The notes: generated from the sequence alone by a model not told the origin. Shown: positions 1-9,968, counted from the first letter of the stretch. The stretch is 64,000 bases of DNA from Mucilaginibacter lacusdianchii (GCF_009770985.1 NZ_WSRW01000003.1:667275-731274), one strand, 5' to 3'. Program-made: numbers and translations.

Positions 1-2055
1 GATAATAAAGGTAGCGTAATTGATGTAACCGATTATATCAATGGCGATAACGAGGTTTTCTTCTTCACTTCACCCCAGTCTAAACAACGTATTCGTTTAG
101 GTAATTTGCTGGCCGACAGAAGCTACATTGAGAATGTAAGAAGTTTTAAAAATAACGTAGAAATCAGCACTGTTAAAACCTATGGCTTATTGCCTGGTGC
201 GTCGCCATTCGGCGGCAGGGGCGGTGCGCCATCACCTGCAGCAGCAGGAGGTGGTCAGGCCAATGGTTCTGTAACAGTAGAGTTAAATACCTCGTTATTG
301 GTTCTGCCTAAAGTGCCAATGAAGGGCCGCTATTTTGACCCCCGTGTTGGTTTCTTCACCAGTAATTATACCGATTTTGACCTGAACCCACAGGGGGTAA
401 AGGATGTTCAGCTGATTGCCCGCTGGCGCTTGGAGCCTAAAAAGGAGGACATGGCCAAATACAAACGCGGTGAACTGGTTGAACCTGCAAAGCAAATTGT
501 TTACTACATTGACCCTACTACCCCTAAAAAATGGGTGCCTTATTTAATTGCAGGGGTTAATGATTGGCAGAAAGCTTTTGAAAAAGCCGGTTTCAAAAAT
601 GCAATTGTAGCTAAGTTAGCACCTACTAATAAGCAAGATTCTACCTGGAGCCTGGATGACGCCAGCCACTCAGTAATTGTTTACAAACCATCTGAAACGG
701 AGAATGCAAGTGGACCGCACATCTCTGATCCACGCAGCGGCGAGATTTTGGAAACGCACATTAACTGGTACCACAACGTAATGAAACTGGTGCATGATTG
801 GTACATGATTCAAACCGCTGCAGTTGATCCGCGCGCCCGAAAAATGACGTTTGACGATAAATTGATGGGCGATTTGATCCGTTTTGTATCGTCACACGAA
901 GTGGGTCACACTTTAGGCTTACGCCACAACTACGGATCAAGCTCTACAGTGCCGGTTGAAAAATTGCGCGATAAAGCTTACGTGGAAGCTAACGGCCACA
1001 CACCATCTATTATGGACTATGCCCGTTTCAATTACGTTGCACAGCCCGAAGATAACATCACCTCGAAAGGTTTATACCCTCGTATTGGCGACTATGACAA
1101 GTGGGCTATTGAATGGGGTTATAAATATCTGGGCAACAAAGGTCCGGATGCTGAGAAAGAAGAGTTGAATAAAATGACTATCGAGTCGGCCAAAAACCGT
1201 CGTTTATGGTTTGGTACCGAAACCAACCCGGATGATCCACATTCTCAAAATGAGGACTTGAGCGACAACGCGATGGTAGCCAGCACTTATGGTATCAAAA
1301 ACCTGCAACGTATATTGGTAAAACTGCCCGAATGGACGAAAGAACAAGGCGAAGGTTATGAAAATCTGGAAAACATGTACAACCAGCTGACTACTCAGTT
1401 TGGTCGATACATGGGCCACGTGGCTAAAAATATTGGTGGTGTTTATGAAAATCCTAAATCAGTTGAACAAGCCGGGCCGGTTTACGAATACACACCCGCT
1501 GCTACCCAACGCGAGGCAATGACTTTCTTGGACAAACAACTGTTTACAACGCCAACATGGTTATTGAATCAGCAAGTTTTAAGTAATATTGGTACTAGTC
1601 CATTGCAAGTGATTTACACTCGTCAGGAAGCTGTTCTAAACCGGATCATCACGCCACGAACTATCAATAAATTGGTTGCTTTTGAAGCAGTAGATGGTGT
1701 TAAAGCTTATAAAGTGACAGATTTTATGGGCGATATGCAAAATATCGTATTCCGCGAAGTGAAAAGTAATCAAGCCATTGATGTATACCGTCGTAACCTG
1801 CAAAAATTGTATGTTGATAAACTGATAAGTATTGTGAAACCAGAGCCGGCTAACGCCGCTACACAGATGGCTGCATTTGGCCGTGGTGGTATGCAACGCG
1901 AATTAGAGCAAACTGATGCGGTATCGGTAGCTAAAGCGCAGCTACGTGCCATCAACACCTTAATCAAATCAGCTAATATTTCCGATTCAATGAGTACTTA
2001 TCACTTACAAGATTTATCAGAGCGCATCACTGAAGCGCTAAATCCTAAAAGCTAA
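1..2055 (+). CDS. Zinc-dependent metalloprotease, DUF5117/DUF4953-type (5' end cut off by window)
   Basis: The reading frame is open from base 1, so this is the C-terminal part of a longer secreted or periplasmic protease; the start lies outside the window. The zincin signature HEVGHTLGLRHN is encoded at 895-930: two His and the downstream His bind zinc and the Glu is the catalytic base. A Met-containing stretch (SIMDYARFNY, encoded near 1009-1038) fits the metzincin Met-turn. A Gly/Pro/Ala-rich segment (about 208-270) is a low-complexity insert. Family members are usually about 800-900 residues with an N-terminal signal peptide and DUF5117/DUF5118 regions, so roughly 200 residues may be missing. 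Physiological substrates are not known. Family call is firm; function beyond peptidase is inference. Confidence 0.88.
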   Translation, partial: DNKGSVIDVTDYINGDNEVFFFTSPQSKQRIRLGNLLADRSYIENVRSFKNNVEISTVKTYGLLPGASPFGGRGGAPSPAAAGGGQANGSVTVELNTSLLVLPKVPMKGRYFDPRVGFFTSNYTDFDLNPQGVKDVQLIARWRLEPKKEDMAKYKRGELVEPAKQIVYYIDPTTPKKWVPYLIAGVNDWQKAFEKAGFKNAIVAKLAPTNKQDSTWSLDDASHSVIVYKPSETENASGPHISDPRSGEILETHINWYHNVMKLVHDWYMIQTAAVDPRARKMTFDDKLMGDLIRFVSSHEVGHTLGLRHNYGSSSTVPVEKLRDKAYVEANGHTPSIMDYARFNYVAQPEDNITSKGLYPRIGDYDKWAIEWGYKYLGNKGPDAEKEELNKMTIESAKNRRLWFGTETNPDDPHSQNEDLSDNAMVASTYGIKNLQRILVKLPEWTKEQGEGYENLENMYNQLTTQFGRYMGHVAKNIGGVYENPKSVEQAGPVYEYTPAATQREAMTFLDKQLFTTPTWLLNQQVLSNIGTSPLQVIYTRQEAVLNRIITPRTINKLVAFEAVDGVKAYKVTDFMGDMQNIVFREVKSNQAIDVYRRNLQKLYVDKLISIVKPEPANAATQMAAFGRGGMQRELEQTDAVSVAKAQLRAINTLIKSANISDSMSTYHLQDLSERITEALNPKS

Positions 2056-2082
2056 TAGGTAGCCTCACGAATTCTGATAAAG

Positions 2083-2120
2083 AGAGCCGCTCTATTTTTT
2101 GTAGAGCGGCTCTTCTGTTG
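2083..2120 (+). terminator. Stem-loop terminator after metalloprotease gene
   Basis: Perfect 12-bp stem: 2083-2094 pairs with 2102-2113, with a 7-nt T-rich loop. It lies 28 bp after the protease stop and before the convergent DUF72 gene. The T tract after the stem is weak (TCTTCTG), so termination strength is uncertain. Confidence 0.65.
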
Positions 2121-2154
2121 ATAATTTCATGATACTTAGATGCTCAAGTCTAAT

Positions 2155-3069
2155 CTAAAATAACGTTCCATTCACAGGTTGAAATTTAGGCCGGTCCACG
2201 TTTAAATTTAATTCGGTATTCAAACGCTCAATGAAATAATCGCACAAAACAGGGGCTGTCACTTCGTCTGGCTGATGCATGCCTACATAAACAGACTGTA
2301 AACCCTGCTTATTCCATTGCTTAATGCGTTCAACCCATTCATCAATGCGTATGTAATCGGTAGGATGCAGCGCATTACCCACAAAGCGGATAAACGCATG
2401 CGGTGTTGGCAAATACATATGTACCGCATCTCGCCTGCCGGCAGTATCGGTGATAATTGCGCCAATTTGAAGGTTATGCATCATTTCGAAAACAGAGTTG
2501 CGGGCTTGAGGTTGCGCAAACCAATCTTTATGCCGTACTTCTGTAAATATGGGCACATCATGTGGTAAACTTTGCAAATAAGCTTTCAGATCTCCAAAGT
2601 TATTAGGTGAAAAGTTTTCGTTCAACTGCAAGAACATGGGGCCCAGCTTATCTTCAAAGGCCAGCATACTTTCGTAAAAAGCGGTAGTTATTTCGTCAGC
2701 ACTTTTTAAGCGGCGAACATGACTAATAATCTGATTAAATTTGGGGCAAAATCTAAAATCGCCGTTTGCAGCTACTTTCTCTTTCCATTTACTGATGGTT
2801 TGAGGATCCCACATCCGATAATGTGTGGCGTTTAGCTCAATGCAATTAAAATGGCGGGCATATTCCGTGAGGAAATCGGTATCTTTAATTTTTGCCGGAA
2901 ATAAATTGCCTTTCCAAACCTTTTGCCCCCAGCTGGAGCAACCTACATATACCTGTAAAGCGCCTATACGATGTGTGCCACTAAGAGTTGCTGTAGTAAG
3001 CGCTGGATCGGGCGGTAATGTAAAATCAATGTTTGCCAGTTGGGGCGGGGCTACCTTACCAAATTCCAT
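2155..3069 (-). CDS. DUF72 (YecE-like) family protein
   Basis: A 304-residue protein of the DUF72 family, which adopts a TIM-barrel-like fold. Visible family features are the early VGCSSWGQKVWKG-type segment (about residue 42), the LNATHYRMW strand, the FCPKFNQIISHVRRL segment and the late VYVGMHQPDE strand. The biochemical function of the family is not established. It is the second gene of a probable two-gene unit: the M20 deacetylase gene ends 42 bp upstream on the same strand. The ATG at 3067-3069 fits the family N-terminus. Domain call is confident; role unknown. Confidence 0.85.
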   Translation of the reverse strand: MEFGKVAPPQLANIDFTLPPDPALTTATLSGTHRIGALQVYVGCSSWGQKVWKGNLFPAKIKDTDFLTEYARHFNCIELNATHYRMWDPQTISKWKEKVAANGDFRFCPKFNQIISHVRRLKSADEITTAFYESMLAFEDKLGPMFLQLNENFSPNNFGDLKAYLQSLPHDVPIFTEVRHKDWFAQPQARNSVFEMMHNLQIGAIITDTAGRRDAVHMYLPTPHAFIRFVGNALHPTDYIRIDEWVERIKQWNKQGLQSVYVGMHQPDEVTAPVLCDYFIERLNTELNLNVDRPKFQPVNGTLF

Positions 3070-3111
3070 ATTGTGCTAAGCTACTTAATGCGAAAAGCTT
3101 ATCCATGATCA

Positions 3112-4179
3112 TTAAAGGCAAATGCTCTCCAGCATTTTAATATATAGCTCTATGCCGTCTTTAATTTCGTCTACGTAAATAAACTCGTCGGCAGTATGTG
3201 AACGGGCCGAATCGCCAGGGCCAACTTTTAAAGATGGGATATCCAGTAGTGACTGATCAGAAGTAGTGGGGGAACCATAAGTGGTACGGCCCAGTGCAAT
3301 ACCCGCTTGTACAATAGGATGGTTTTTGTCAATAGACGATGGTTTTAACCGGATTGAACGGGGCTTTACCTCACAGCTTACTTGCTCACGTATAAGCTCC
3401 AGTACTTCTTCGTTGCGATAGGCGTCGGTAACCCTTACATCTACCGTAAAGGTACAACTTGCTGGTACTACGTTATGTTGTGAACCTGCGTTGATGATGG
3501 TAACCGACATTTTGATAGGCCCAAATTGTTCAGACTCCTTAGGAAAGCGGTAGGTTCTGAACCATTCAATATCTTTTAGTGCTTTGTAAATGGCGTTTTC
3601 GCCTTCCTCGCGGGCGGCATGACCAGCTTTACCATGGGCGGTACAGTCTAACACCATCAGGCCACGCTCGGCAATAGCTAATTGCATAAGCGTAGGCTCG
3701 CCCACAATGCCAAAGTCTAATTTACCCAACTCTGGTATAATCAATTCTAAACCGTTTACGCCCGAAATTTCTTCTTCGGCCGTGGTAGCCAGGCAAAAAT
3801 TATATTTCAGATTTTGTTGTTCACAAAAATGCAGAAATACGGCAATTAATGAAACCAGGCAGCCGCCGGCATCATTACTGCCTAAACCATATAGCTTACC
3901 GTCTTCAATCGCTGCATCATACGGGTTACGGGTATAGCCGGAATTAGGTTTTACGGTATCATGATGTGAATTAAGCAAAATGGTGGGTTTACTTTCATCA
4001 AAATACTTATTGCGGGCCCATACATTGTTTAACTTTCGGTTAGTAATAACACCTCGCTCTTGCAAAAAGTGCTCAATAACATCGGCAGTTTTATCTTCTT
4101 CTTTGCTAAAAGATGGAATACTAATTAGTTGTTGCAGCAATTGTAGCGCTTGCTGGTATAGGGTAATTGTATCAGCCAT
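3112..4179 (-). CDS. M20 family metallohydrolase, ArgE-like acetylornithine/acetylcitrulline deacetylase
   Basis: A 355-residue cytoplasmic M20 peptidase-family enzyme. The di-zinc site is recognisable: LNSHHDTV (His72/73), SNDAGG (Asp103), TTAEEE (catalytic Glu about 135 with a metal ligand next to it), VGEPT (Glu161) and a C-terminal SHTADEF His. This subgroup is the one that serves as the deacetylase of arginine biosynthesis in Bacteroidota, where the substrate can be N-acetylcitrulline or N-succinylcitrulline instead of acetylornithine. argH lies in this window too (55092) but far away, so an arginine role rests on similarity only. Another small-molecule deacylase function remains possible. 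Upstream of the DUF72 gene, gap 42 bp, likely co-transcribed. Confidence 0.8.
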   Translation of the reverse strand: MADTITLYQQALQLLQQLISIPSFSKEEDKTADVIEHFLQERGVITNRKLNNVWARNKYFDESKPTILLNSHHDTVKPNSGYTRNPYDAAIEDGKLYGLGSNDAGGCLVSLIAVFLHFCEQQNLKYNFCLATTAEEEISGVNGLELIIPELGKLDFGIVGEPTLMQLAIAERGLMVLDCTAHGKAGHAAREEGENAIYKALKDIEWFRTYRFPKESEQFGPIKMSVTIINAGSQHNVVPASCTFTVDVRVTDAYRNEEVLELIREQVSCEVKPRSIRLKPSSIDKNHPIVQAGIALGRTTYGSPTTSDQSLLDIPSLKVGPGDSARSHTADEFIYVDEIKDGIELYIKMLESICL

Positions 4180-4284
4180 AAAATTGTTTGGAAAGGCTAA
4201 ATGCCCTTCACTAATTGATGTGCTGCAAATTTAAATAAATTTAGTGAGCCATAAATTAATTGGCGAAACCTGACGCCGCTACTA

Positions 4285-5412
4285 CTAGTCTTTTTGAATC
4301 TCTGTGTTATAACCAGCCTCGTCTATAACAAGCGCTGCCGGATAATCATTGGCGGTTTTTACAATGTGATGAATAGTGTCATCAAGCTGCATAACAGTTT
4401 CTTCCATCAGTTTAAGTAAATCTCCGTTATCTGCATTGCCATTCATTTTTATAAGGTTCATCAATCCCAGAATGTTGGCTACAGGCTTTCTTAATTCATG
4501 CGATTGCATGTAAGCTATTTTTCTAAGCGCTTCATTTTGCTGCACTATCTGCTGTTCACTTTGTTTACGTTTAGTAATATCAGTAGCATTAAATGATACA
4601 CCTATGATGTTTCCCTCGCCATCAAAGGCAGGATTATACGCAATTCTGGTCCAAAACGGAGCAACTCCGTCTGATTCGAGTATGCGTTCATGCTGTATCG
4701 ACTTACCCGATAACGCAAGTTTGGTATTTTTTAGGAAATCATTTAAGTAGGCAGGCATAATGCATTCGGTTGCATTCATGCCTATTTGAACATCTTTCTG
4801 CATTAGCAGGCGAATAGCTTCGTAAAAAGCTTTGTTAAAGGTCAGTATCTCGAGGTTTCGATCTAACAAAACATGTGCTGATTTTGAACTCTCAAAAAAA
4901 GAGCGCAGCTTGTTCTCAGAATTTTTCGACTCGATAAATTGTTGCTTTAATGCGCGCAAGCTCAAATCAAATTCTACCATGTTCACCGCTTGTTGCGACA
5001 AAATTTTAAGCATGCCTTTTCGTCTTTGCGACAACTCCTTAGGTTCGCGCCCCATTACATAAAGCGTTCCTATGGTTTTATTATCATGAGTTACTAATGG
5101 TATACCGGCAAAGAATCGTATGCGCATAGATCCGGTAACCAAAGGAATACTGGCAGTTCGAGGATCTCGTAATGTGTCGGGGATAACAGTTACCTGGTTG
5201 GCCTCCAAAGGGAGATAAGAAAAATAATGTTTGTCTGGAACATGATTAGCCAGCGTGCCTGCCTTGTACCGGCTGGCAACCTTACCGCCTTCATAAATGC
5301 TGAGCATCGCAATGGGCGTTTGGCAGGTTTCTGCTGCTAATGTTACAATATTTTGTAATTCGTTCTCTCTGCTAATATTCAGATCAAGAAACCTCTCCAA
5401 CGGCTGCGGCAT
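4285..5412 (-). CDS. GAF-PAS-DHp (HisKA) protein without an ATPase domain, paralogue 1
   Basis: A 375-residue sensory protein: N-terminal GAF domain (about residues 10-160), linker helix, PAS domain (about 185-300, with the SFNATDITKRK end) and a HisKA/DHp helix pair with the H-box SHELRKPVANI near residue 312. The protein stops about 60 residues later, and no HATPase_c N, G1 or G2 boxes follow in any frame before the neighbouring gene. The frame is open upstream to 5532, but the ATG at 5410-5412 is chosen because it starts the GAF homology and gives exactly the length of the paralogue at 51077-52204. Both proteins share long identical stretches (LRSFFESS, SIQHER versus TIQHER, QSHELRKPVA). 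It may act as a phosphoacceptor scaffold; this is inference. Confidence 0.85.
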   Translation of the reverse strand: MPQPLERFLDLNISRENELQNIVTLAAETCQTPIAMLSIYEGGKVASRYKAGTLANHVPDKHYFSYLPLEANQVTVIPDTLRDPRTASIPLVTGSMRIRFFAGIPLVTHDNKTIGTLYVMGREPKELSQRRKGMLKILSQQAVNMVEFDLSLRALKQQFIESKNSENKLRSFFESSKSAHVLLDRNLEILTFNKAFYEAIRLLMQKDVQIGMNATECIMPAYLNDFLKNTKLALSGKSIQHERILESDGVAPFWTRIAYNPAFDGEGNIIGVSFNATDITKRKQSEQQIVQQNEALRKIAYMQSHELRKPVANILGLMNLIKMNGNADNGDLLKLMEETVMQLDDTIHHIVKTANDYPAALVIDEAGYNTEIQKD

Positions 5413-5571
5413 AATTAAAGCAGAGTAAACATGTAAATAGTTGGGCTGAAGCCAAAATAATTTTGTGTAAAAATATGACATCAGTTTTACAATTTCAATA
5501 TTTTGCGTTGCAAAAATTGCATTGCATAGCAAATAAACCGATTTACCTATTTTTGTTCGGCCATAGAGCGT

Positions 5572-6285
5572 TCAGAACTTGGTTGTAAACATAAGCTGTA
5601 TTACGTTTCGCCGGTATGCATTTTCTTTCTCGGGCTGATACCAGAATAAATACCCCAGTTCAGAATCGATATGCTTACTCCAACGGTAGCCTATAGATAC
5701 CATGCTACGGTTTTGGTCAAAAAAGTTATTGTTTACCCGCTGCTGGTGTTGTACGTTTACAAATATTTCGTTTTGGATGCCGGTATAAAGTCCACGGTTA
5801 AAATCAGCATCAGCTATTAAAGGTATTTGTGCGCTTACGAAGCCACGTGCGCGTTGCGAAAACTGTACGTTTTCTTCTTTCACAAAGCGCTGTTCCAATC
5901 TGGCCCGTAGCATAACTTCAATTTGGCTTAGTTTAAACTGATAGATATATTGTTCAAATAACCGGTTCTCGAGCGTGTACTGCGTGTTGTCTGGATTTTG
6001 TTCCCAATCGCCTTTATAAGCGTAACCCAACGCCGCCGAGTGCTTCTTATCAAAGTTATAACTTACCCCCGTGCGTAATAATAAGGTAGTTAGGTAATCA
6101 AATTGATTAGCCGATCGCAGCTGCACATCAGCTAATAAATCCAATTTTTTAGACAATTTTTGCTGATGTGTGATAAATAGCCAGCCCATATTTTCGGTTA
6201 GCTGCGCCAGGCAGGTGTGGCTCATAATAAGCCCGGCAATCAATGCAATTAATTTCTTCAAAAGAGCTGACGAGTTGTTATACAT
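5572..6285 (-). CDS. DUF2490 outer-membrane beta-barrel protein
   Basis: A 237-residue protein with a signal peptide (about residues 8-27, hydrophobic core LIALIAGLIMSHTCLA, cleavage near LAQ). The remainder alternates polar and aromatic residues as in membrane beta-strands, and it ends in Phe (MFTTKF), a usual mark of outer-membrane barrels. Length and pattern fit the DUF2490 family, which is common in Bacteroidota and has no defined function. It is transcribed alone, divergent from the dehydrogenase gene at 6360. Confidence 0.78.
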   Translation of the reverse strand: MYNNSSALLKKLIALIAGLIMSHTCLAQLTENMGWLFITHQQKLSKKLDLLADVQLRSANQFDYLTTLLLRTGVSYNFDKKHSAALGYAYKGDWEQNPDNTQYTLENRLFEQYIYQFKLSQIEVMLRARLEQRFVKEENVQFSQRARGFVSAQIPLIADADFNRGLYTGIQNEIFVNVQHQQRVNNNFFDQNRSMVSIGYRWSKHIDSELGYLFWYQPEKENAYRRNVIQLMFTTKF

Positions 6286-6359
6286 TGAACTTATGAAACC
6301 ACTTTTTGTTTAACTAACAAGCTGCCTATATTGGCGCACAAATTTAACATACATAATAT

Positions 6360-7220
6360 ATGAACAATATAAAACTAGGTTGGGCCGGCTTGGGCAATAT
6401 GGGTACGCCAATGGTTAAAAACTTATTAAAAGCAGGATTTCCGGTAGCCGTTTACAATCGCACTCGCAGCAAAGAACAGGAAGCAATAGAAGCAGGAGCC
6501 TCATCAGCAGAGGGATTGCAACAACTGGGCATTGAAAACGAAGTTATTTTGGTGATGGTATCAGACGATAAGGCTGCTAAAGAAATATTTACCGGACCTG
6601 ATGGTTTGTTATCAGGCAATGTTTCTGGCAAGCTATTTATCAATGTGAGTACCGTTTCGCCTAAAACATCTAAATTTTTAAATGAAAGCTGCCGTAACAA
6701 AGGCGCCGAATTTTTAGAAGCACCTGTATCAGGCAGCGTTAAACCTGCGCAGGATGGCACCCTTATAATTTTAGTTGGCGGTAGCGAACAGAACTATCAA
6801 AAAGCAAAACCTTTGTTCGATGTACTGGGAAAGCTTAGCCTGTTGGTTGGCCCGGTAGGAGCAGGCAGCGCAGCTAAATTAGCTATTAATTACTTTTTAG
6901 GGTTGAATTTGCAAGGCTTGGCTGAAACGGTATTATTTGCACAAGCCAACGGCGTAAAAACTGAAGACATGCTAACCATCATCAATGAAGGTGCTTGTGG
7001 TAACGGCATTACCAAAATAAAATCTCCGGCGATTTTGAAAAACGAGTTTCCGGCAGCATTTGCCTTAAAGCACTTAGCTAAAGATTTGCGCTTGGCTAAG
7101 GAACAAGGTTTAGAAACGCCGTTAAGCACTCCTCTTTATAACAGCTTTAAGCAGGCACAGGATGCTGGTTTGGGCGATGAAGATGTAATGGCCATTTATA
7201 CATATTTGGATAAAGAGTAG
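6360..7220 (+). CDS. NAD(P)-dependent beta-hydroxyacid dehydrogenase (3-hydroxyisobutyrate dehydrogenase family)
   Basis: A 286-residue cytoplasmic oxidoreductase. The N-terminal Rossmann motif is GLGNMGTPMVKNL (residues about 11-23). The family substrate-binding segment is EAPVSGSVKPAQDG (about 120-133), and the catalytic Lys lies in GSAAKLAINYFLG (about 170). Members reduce or oxidise small beta-hydroxyacids (3-hydroxyisobutyrate, tartronate semialdehyde, glyoxylate or succinic semialdehyde). The sequence alone does not settle the substrate. Single-gene transcription unit with its own terminator downstream. Confidence 0.87.
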   Translation: MNNIKLGWAGLGNMGTPMVKNLLKAGFPVAVYNRTRSKEQEAIEAGASSAEGLQQLGIENEVILVMVSDDKAAKEIFTGPDGLLSGNVSGKLFINVSTVSPKTSKFLNESCRNKGAEFLEAPVSGSVKPAQDGTLIILVGGSEQNYQKAKPLFDVLGKLSLLVGPVGAGSAAKLAINYFLGLNLQGLAETVLFAQANGVKTEDMLTIINEGACGNGITKIKSPAILKNEFPAAFALKHLAKDLRLAKEQGLETPLSTPLYNSFKQAQDAGLGDEDVMAIYTYLDKE

Positions 7221-7238
7221 CGTTTTATAAATGAAGAT

Positions 7239-7280
7239 GAGTTCGGCACCCGCTAAAGTTGGTGCCGAACTTGCTTTTTT
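7239..7280 (+). terminator. Rho-independent terminator after dehydrogenase gene
   Basis: Perfect stem of at least 10 bp: GTTCGGCACC (7241-7250) pairs with GGTGCCGAAC (7261-7270), 10-nt loop, followed by TTGCTTTTTT. Lies 20 bp after the dehydrogenase stop. Confidence 0.9.
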
Positions 7281-7387
7281 ACCTATAGTGTAACTGTATT
7301 AAGTAAACAATTCATTACAAAAGCCGGATAGTGGGCAGTGTTTTTTATATTCAGCTGCTTAATTATTCCCTTTCCAAATCATTGTAA

Positions 7388-9913
7388 ATGAAAAAGCTTT
7401 ACTTGTTATGTGCTATGCCACTGTTATACTTGCAGGCAAACGCACAAACGCCTGTCGCCGCAACTGCTCAACCCGTTGTAAAAGGTAACTATCAGCTGGC
7501 ATCCCGCTTTTCGCCGGGCAAGATCCGGAAAATGGTGTTTTCTACTTCGGTAGACGCGCACTGGCTCAAATCGTCCGATAGGTTTTGGTATGCTTATGAA
7601 ACCAACAATGGCAAAAACTGGTACATTGTTGACCCTTCATCGCGCAGTAAAAAACTATTGTTTGATAATGCCAAGCTTGCGGCCGCCATTACCATGATTG
7701 TGAAAGATCCGTTCGATGCACAGCATTTACCTATCGAAAACTTAAAATTCACTAAAGATGAAAAGACCATTCAGTTTGAATTGAAAAGTTCGGTTGAACA
7801 GGTAAAGAAAGATCGTAAGGACAAAAAGGCAGCCGACTCGTTAGAAAAAAAGACTTTCTATTTTCAGTACAATCTGCAGAACCAGCAATTGGCCGAGCTT
7901 GAAAAATATGAAAAATTAAAGCCCAAGCCACAATGGGCTTCCATATCACCCGATAGCTCAGCTGTGCTCTTTTCGCGCGAGTATAATTTGTACTGGATGG
8001 ATAAAGCTAACTACAAAAAAGCGCTGAAGGATGAAGACGATAAAACCATTGTAGAGCACCAGTTAACCACAGATGGTGTAGAAAACTATGCCTATGGCGG
8101 CAGCTTTATGAATGAAACCAACGTAGAGTTGGAAAAGAACCGCAAAAAGCGCAAGCCGGCACCGGTACTGTGGTCGCCCGATTCAAAGCATTTTTCGTTG
8201 ATGCGTACGGACCAGCGCAAGGTAAAAGACTTTTGGGTGATTAACAGCATTGCCATGCCACGGCCTACATTAGAAACCTACAAGTACCAAATGCCCGGCG
8301 AAAAGGAAGCGCCCATCCGTGAACTGTATTTGTTCGACTTTGATGCCAAGACATCCAAAAAGCTAAATGTATCTTTATTTAAAGATCAGGAATTATCGGT
8401 ATGGCCGGCACCGGTGTTGCAAAAAAACAGAGATGACGAGTTCCGGCCATCTACCTGGCTGGGCACCAATGATAAATTCTTTTTTTACCGTACCGGGCGC
8501 GACTTGAAAAAGATTGATGTTTGCCAAGTGGATATCCATACAGGTGCGGTTAAAGTGCTGGTTGAAGAGCGCCTGAACACTTACGTGGAGATCAATCGCC
8601 CGGGTATCATTAACGGTGGTAAGGAACTGGTAGAATGGTCGGAACGCGACGGCTGGGCTCACTTTTATTTGTATGATGCTGACGGTAAACTGAAAAATCA
8701 AATTACTTCAGGTTCTTTCCACTGCAATGATATCGTAAACATTGACGAGAAGAACCGGGTACTTTATTTTACCGCATCAGGCCGTGAGCAGGGGCAAAAC
8801 CCGTATTACAGCCACTTATACCGCATCAATTTAGATGGCAGTCACCTGGAATTGCTTGATCCCGGAGATTTTGATAATGCCAATAGCATGAGCGATGACA
8901 GCCACTACTTTGTTGGCAATTTTTCGCGGGTAAATAGCGCGCCCAAGTCTGTATTGTATGACAACATGGGCCACAAGCTGATGGATTTGGAAGCAACGGA
9001 TTTAACAGCTTTAATGGCTGCCGGATATAAATTTCCGGAACCGTTTAAGGTAAAAGCAGACGATGGTATCACTGACCTGTATGGGGTTATGTACAAACCG
9101 TTTGATTTTGACGCGACTAAAAAGTACCCGATTATAGAGTACGTGTACCCGGGTCCGCAAACAGAGGCTGTAAATACTGCTTTCAGTACCGCAATGGGCA
9201 ACGTAGACAGACTGGCACAACTGGGCTTTGTGGTAGTAACAGTGGGTAACCGGGGCGGTAATCCGGGCCGCAGTAAATGGTATCACAACTTTGGCTATGG
9301 CAATTTACGTGATTATGGCTTGGCTGATAAAAAGACTGCCGTTGAACAATTGGCTGATCGGTATCCGTTTATTGATATTAGTCGGGTAGGCATTACCGGA
9401 CACTCGGGTGGTGGTTTTATGTCAACCGCGGCTATGTTGGTTTATCCGGACTTTTTCAAGGTGGCAGTGTCCGAATCGGGCAATCACGACAATAGTATTT
9501 ACAACCGCTGGTGGAGCGAAAAACACCATGGCGTAAAAGAAACAATAGGCAAGGATACCACCTTCCAGTACAGCATCGATAAAAACCAGGATTTAGCTAA
9601 AAATCTGAAAGGACACCTGCTGCTGTCAACCGGTGACATTGATAACAATGTTAACCCTGCTAACACCATCCGTGTTATCAACGCGCTGATCAAAGCCAAC
9701 AAACGCTTTGATTACGTGTTGCTGCCGGGCCAACGCCATGCTTATGGCGATATGACCGATTACTTCTTTTGGATGAAAGCCGACTACTTTGTTAAACATC
9801 TGCTGGGCGATTTTTCACAGCCGGTAGATATCCTGGAGATAGACCGCGATACGGAGCAAAATAATAAACGCTCGGTAAACATAGCAGGTGGGGGCGAGGC
9901 AAACGATCAGTAG
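7388..9913 (+). CDS. Dipeptidyl peptidase IV-type S9 prolyl oligopeptidase
   Basis: An 841-residue exported serine peptidase that removes dipeptides, typically Xaa-Pro, from the N-terminus of peptides. A signal peptide covers residues 1-20 (MKKLYLLCAMPLLYLQANAQ). An eight-bladed beta-propeller (DPPIV_N) spans about 60-540, followed by an alpha/beta hydrolase domain. The nucleophile is Ser673 in GHSGGG (Ser codon 9404-9406). Asp lies in TGDIDNNVNP and His in GQRHAYGDM, completing the triad. Length is slightly above the usual 720-800, because of a Lys-rich insert near 130-150 and a polar C-terminal tail. The gene stands alone with a shared terminator downstream. Likely periplasmic peptide use; confident. 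Confidence 0.92.
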   Translation: MKKLYLLCAMPLLYLQANAQTPVAATAQPVVKGNYQLASRFSPGKIRKMVFSTSVDAHWLKSSDRFWYAYETNNGKNWYIVDPSSRSKKLLFDNAKLAAAITMIVKDPFDAQHLPIENLKFTKDEKTIQFELKSSVEQVKKDRKDKKAADSLEKKTFYFQYNLQNQQLAELEKYEKLKPKPQWASISPDSSAVLFSREYNLYWMDKANYKKALKDEDDKTIVEHQLTTDGVENYAYGGSFMNETNVELEKNRKKRKPAPVLWSPDSKHFSLMRTDQRKVKDFWVINSIAMPRPTLETYKYQMPGEKEAPIRELYLFDFDAKTSKKLNVSLFKDQELSVWPAPVLQKNRDDEFRPSTWLGTNDKFFFYRTGRDLKKIDVCQVDIHTGAVKVLVEERLNTYVEINRPGIINGGKELVEWSERDGWAHFYLYDADGKLKNQITSGSFHCNDIVNIDEKNRVLYFTASGREQGQNPYYSHLYRINLDGSHLELLDPGDFDNANSMSDDSHYFVGNFSRVNSAPKSVLYDNMGHKLMDLEATDLTALMAAGYKFPEPFKVKADDGITDLYGVMYKPFDFDATKKYPIIEYVYPGPQTEAVNTAFSTAMGNVDRLAQLGFVVVTVGNRGGNPGRSKWYHNFGYGNLRDYGLADKKTAVEQLADRYPFIDISRVGITGHSGGGFMSTAAMLVYPDFFKVAVSESGNHDNSIYNRWWSEKHHGVKETIGKDTTFQYSIDKNQDLAKNLKGHLLLSTGDIDNNVNPANTIRVINALIKANKRFDYVLLPGQRHAYGDMTDYFFWMKADYFVKHLLGDFSQPVDILEIDRDTEQNNKRSVNIAGGGEANDQ

Positions 9914-9923
9914 TCTTTAAAAA

Positions 9924-9964
9924 AGCAAAGAGGCGTTATATTGAATATATAATGCCTCTTTGCT
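9924..9964. terminator. Bidirectional terminator between convergent genes
   Basis: An 18-bp stem with one G-U pair: 9924-9941 pairs with 9947-9964, 5-nt loop. It lies between the DPP IV stop (9913) and the stop of the convergent membrane protein gene (9969). A-rich on the left and T-rich on the right, so it can work in both directions. Confidence 0.85.
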
Positions 9965-9968
9965 GTTA

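Noticed and set aside
208-270. Low-complexity Gly/Pro/Ala stretch in the metalloprotease as a repeat element
   Set aside because: It is in frame in a conserved gene and looks like a flexible protein linker.
4285-5532. Frameshift or premature stop that would explain the missing ATPase domain of the GAF-PAS-DHp proteins
   Set aside because: No HATPase-like sequence follows either gene in any frame, and both paralogues end at the same place.
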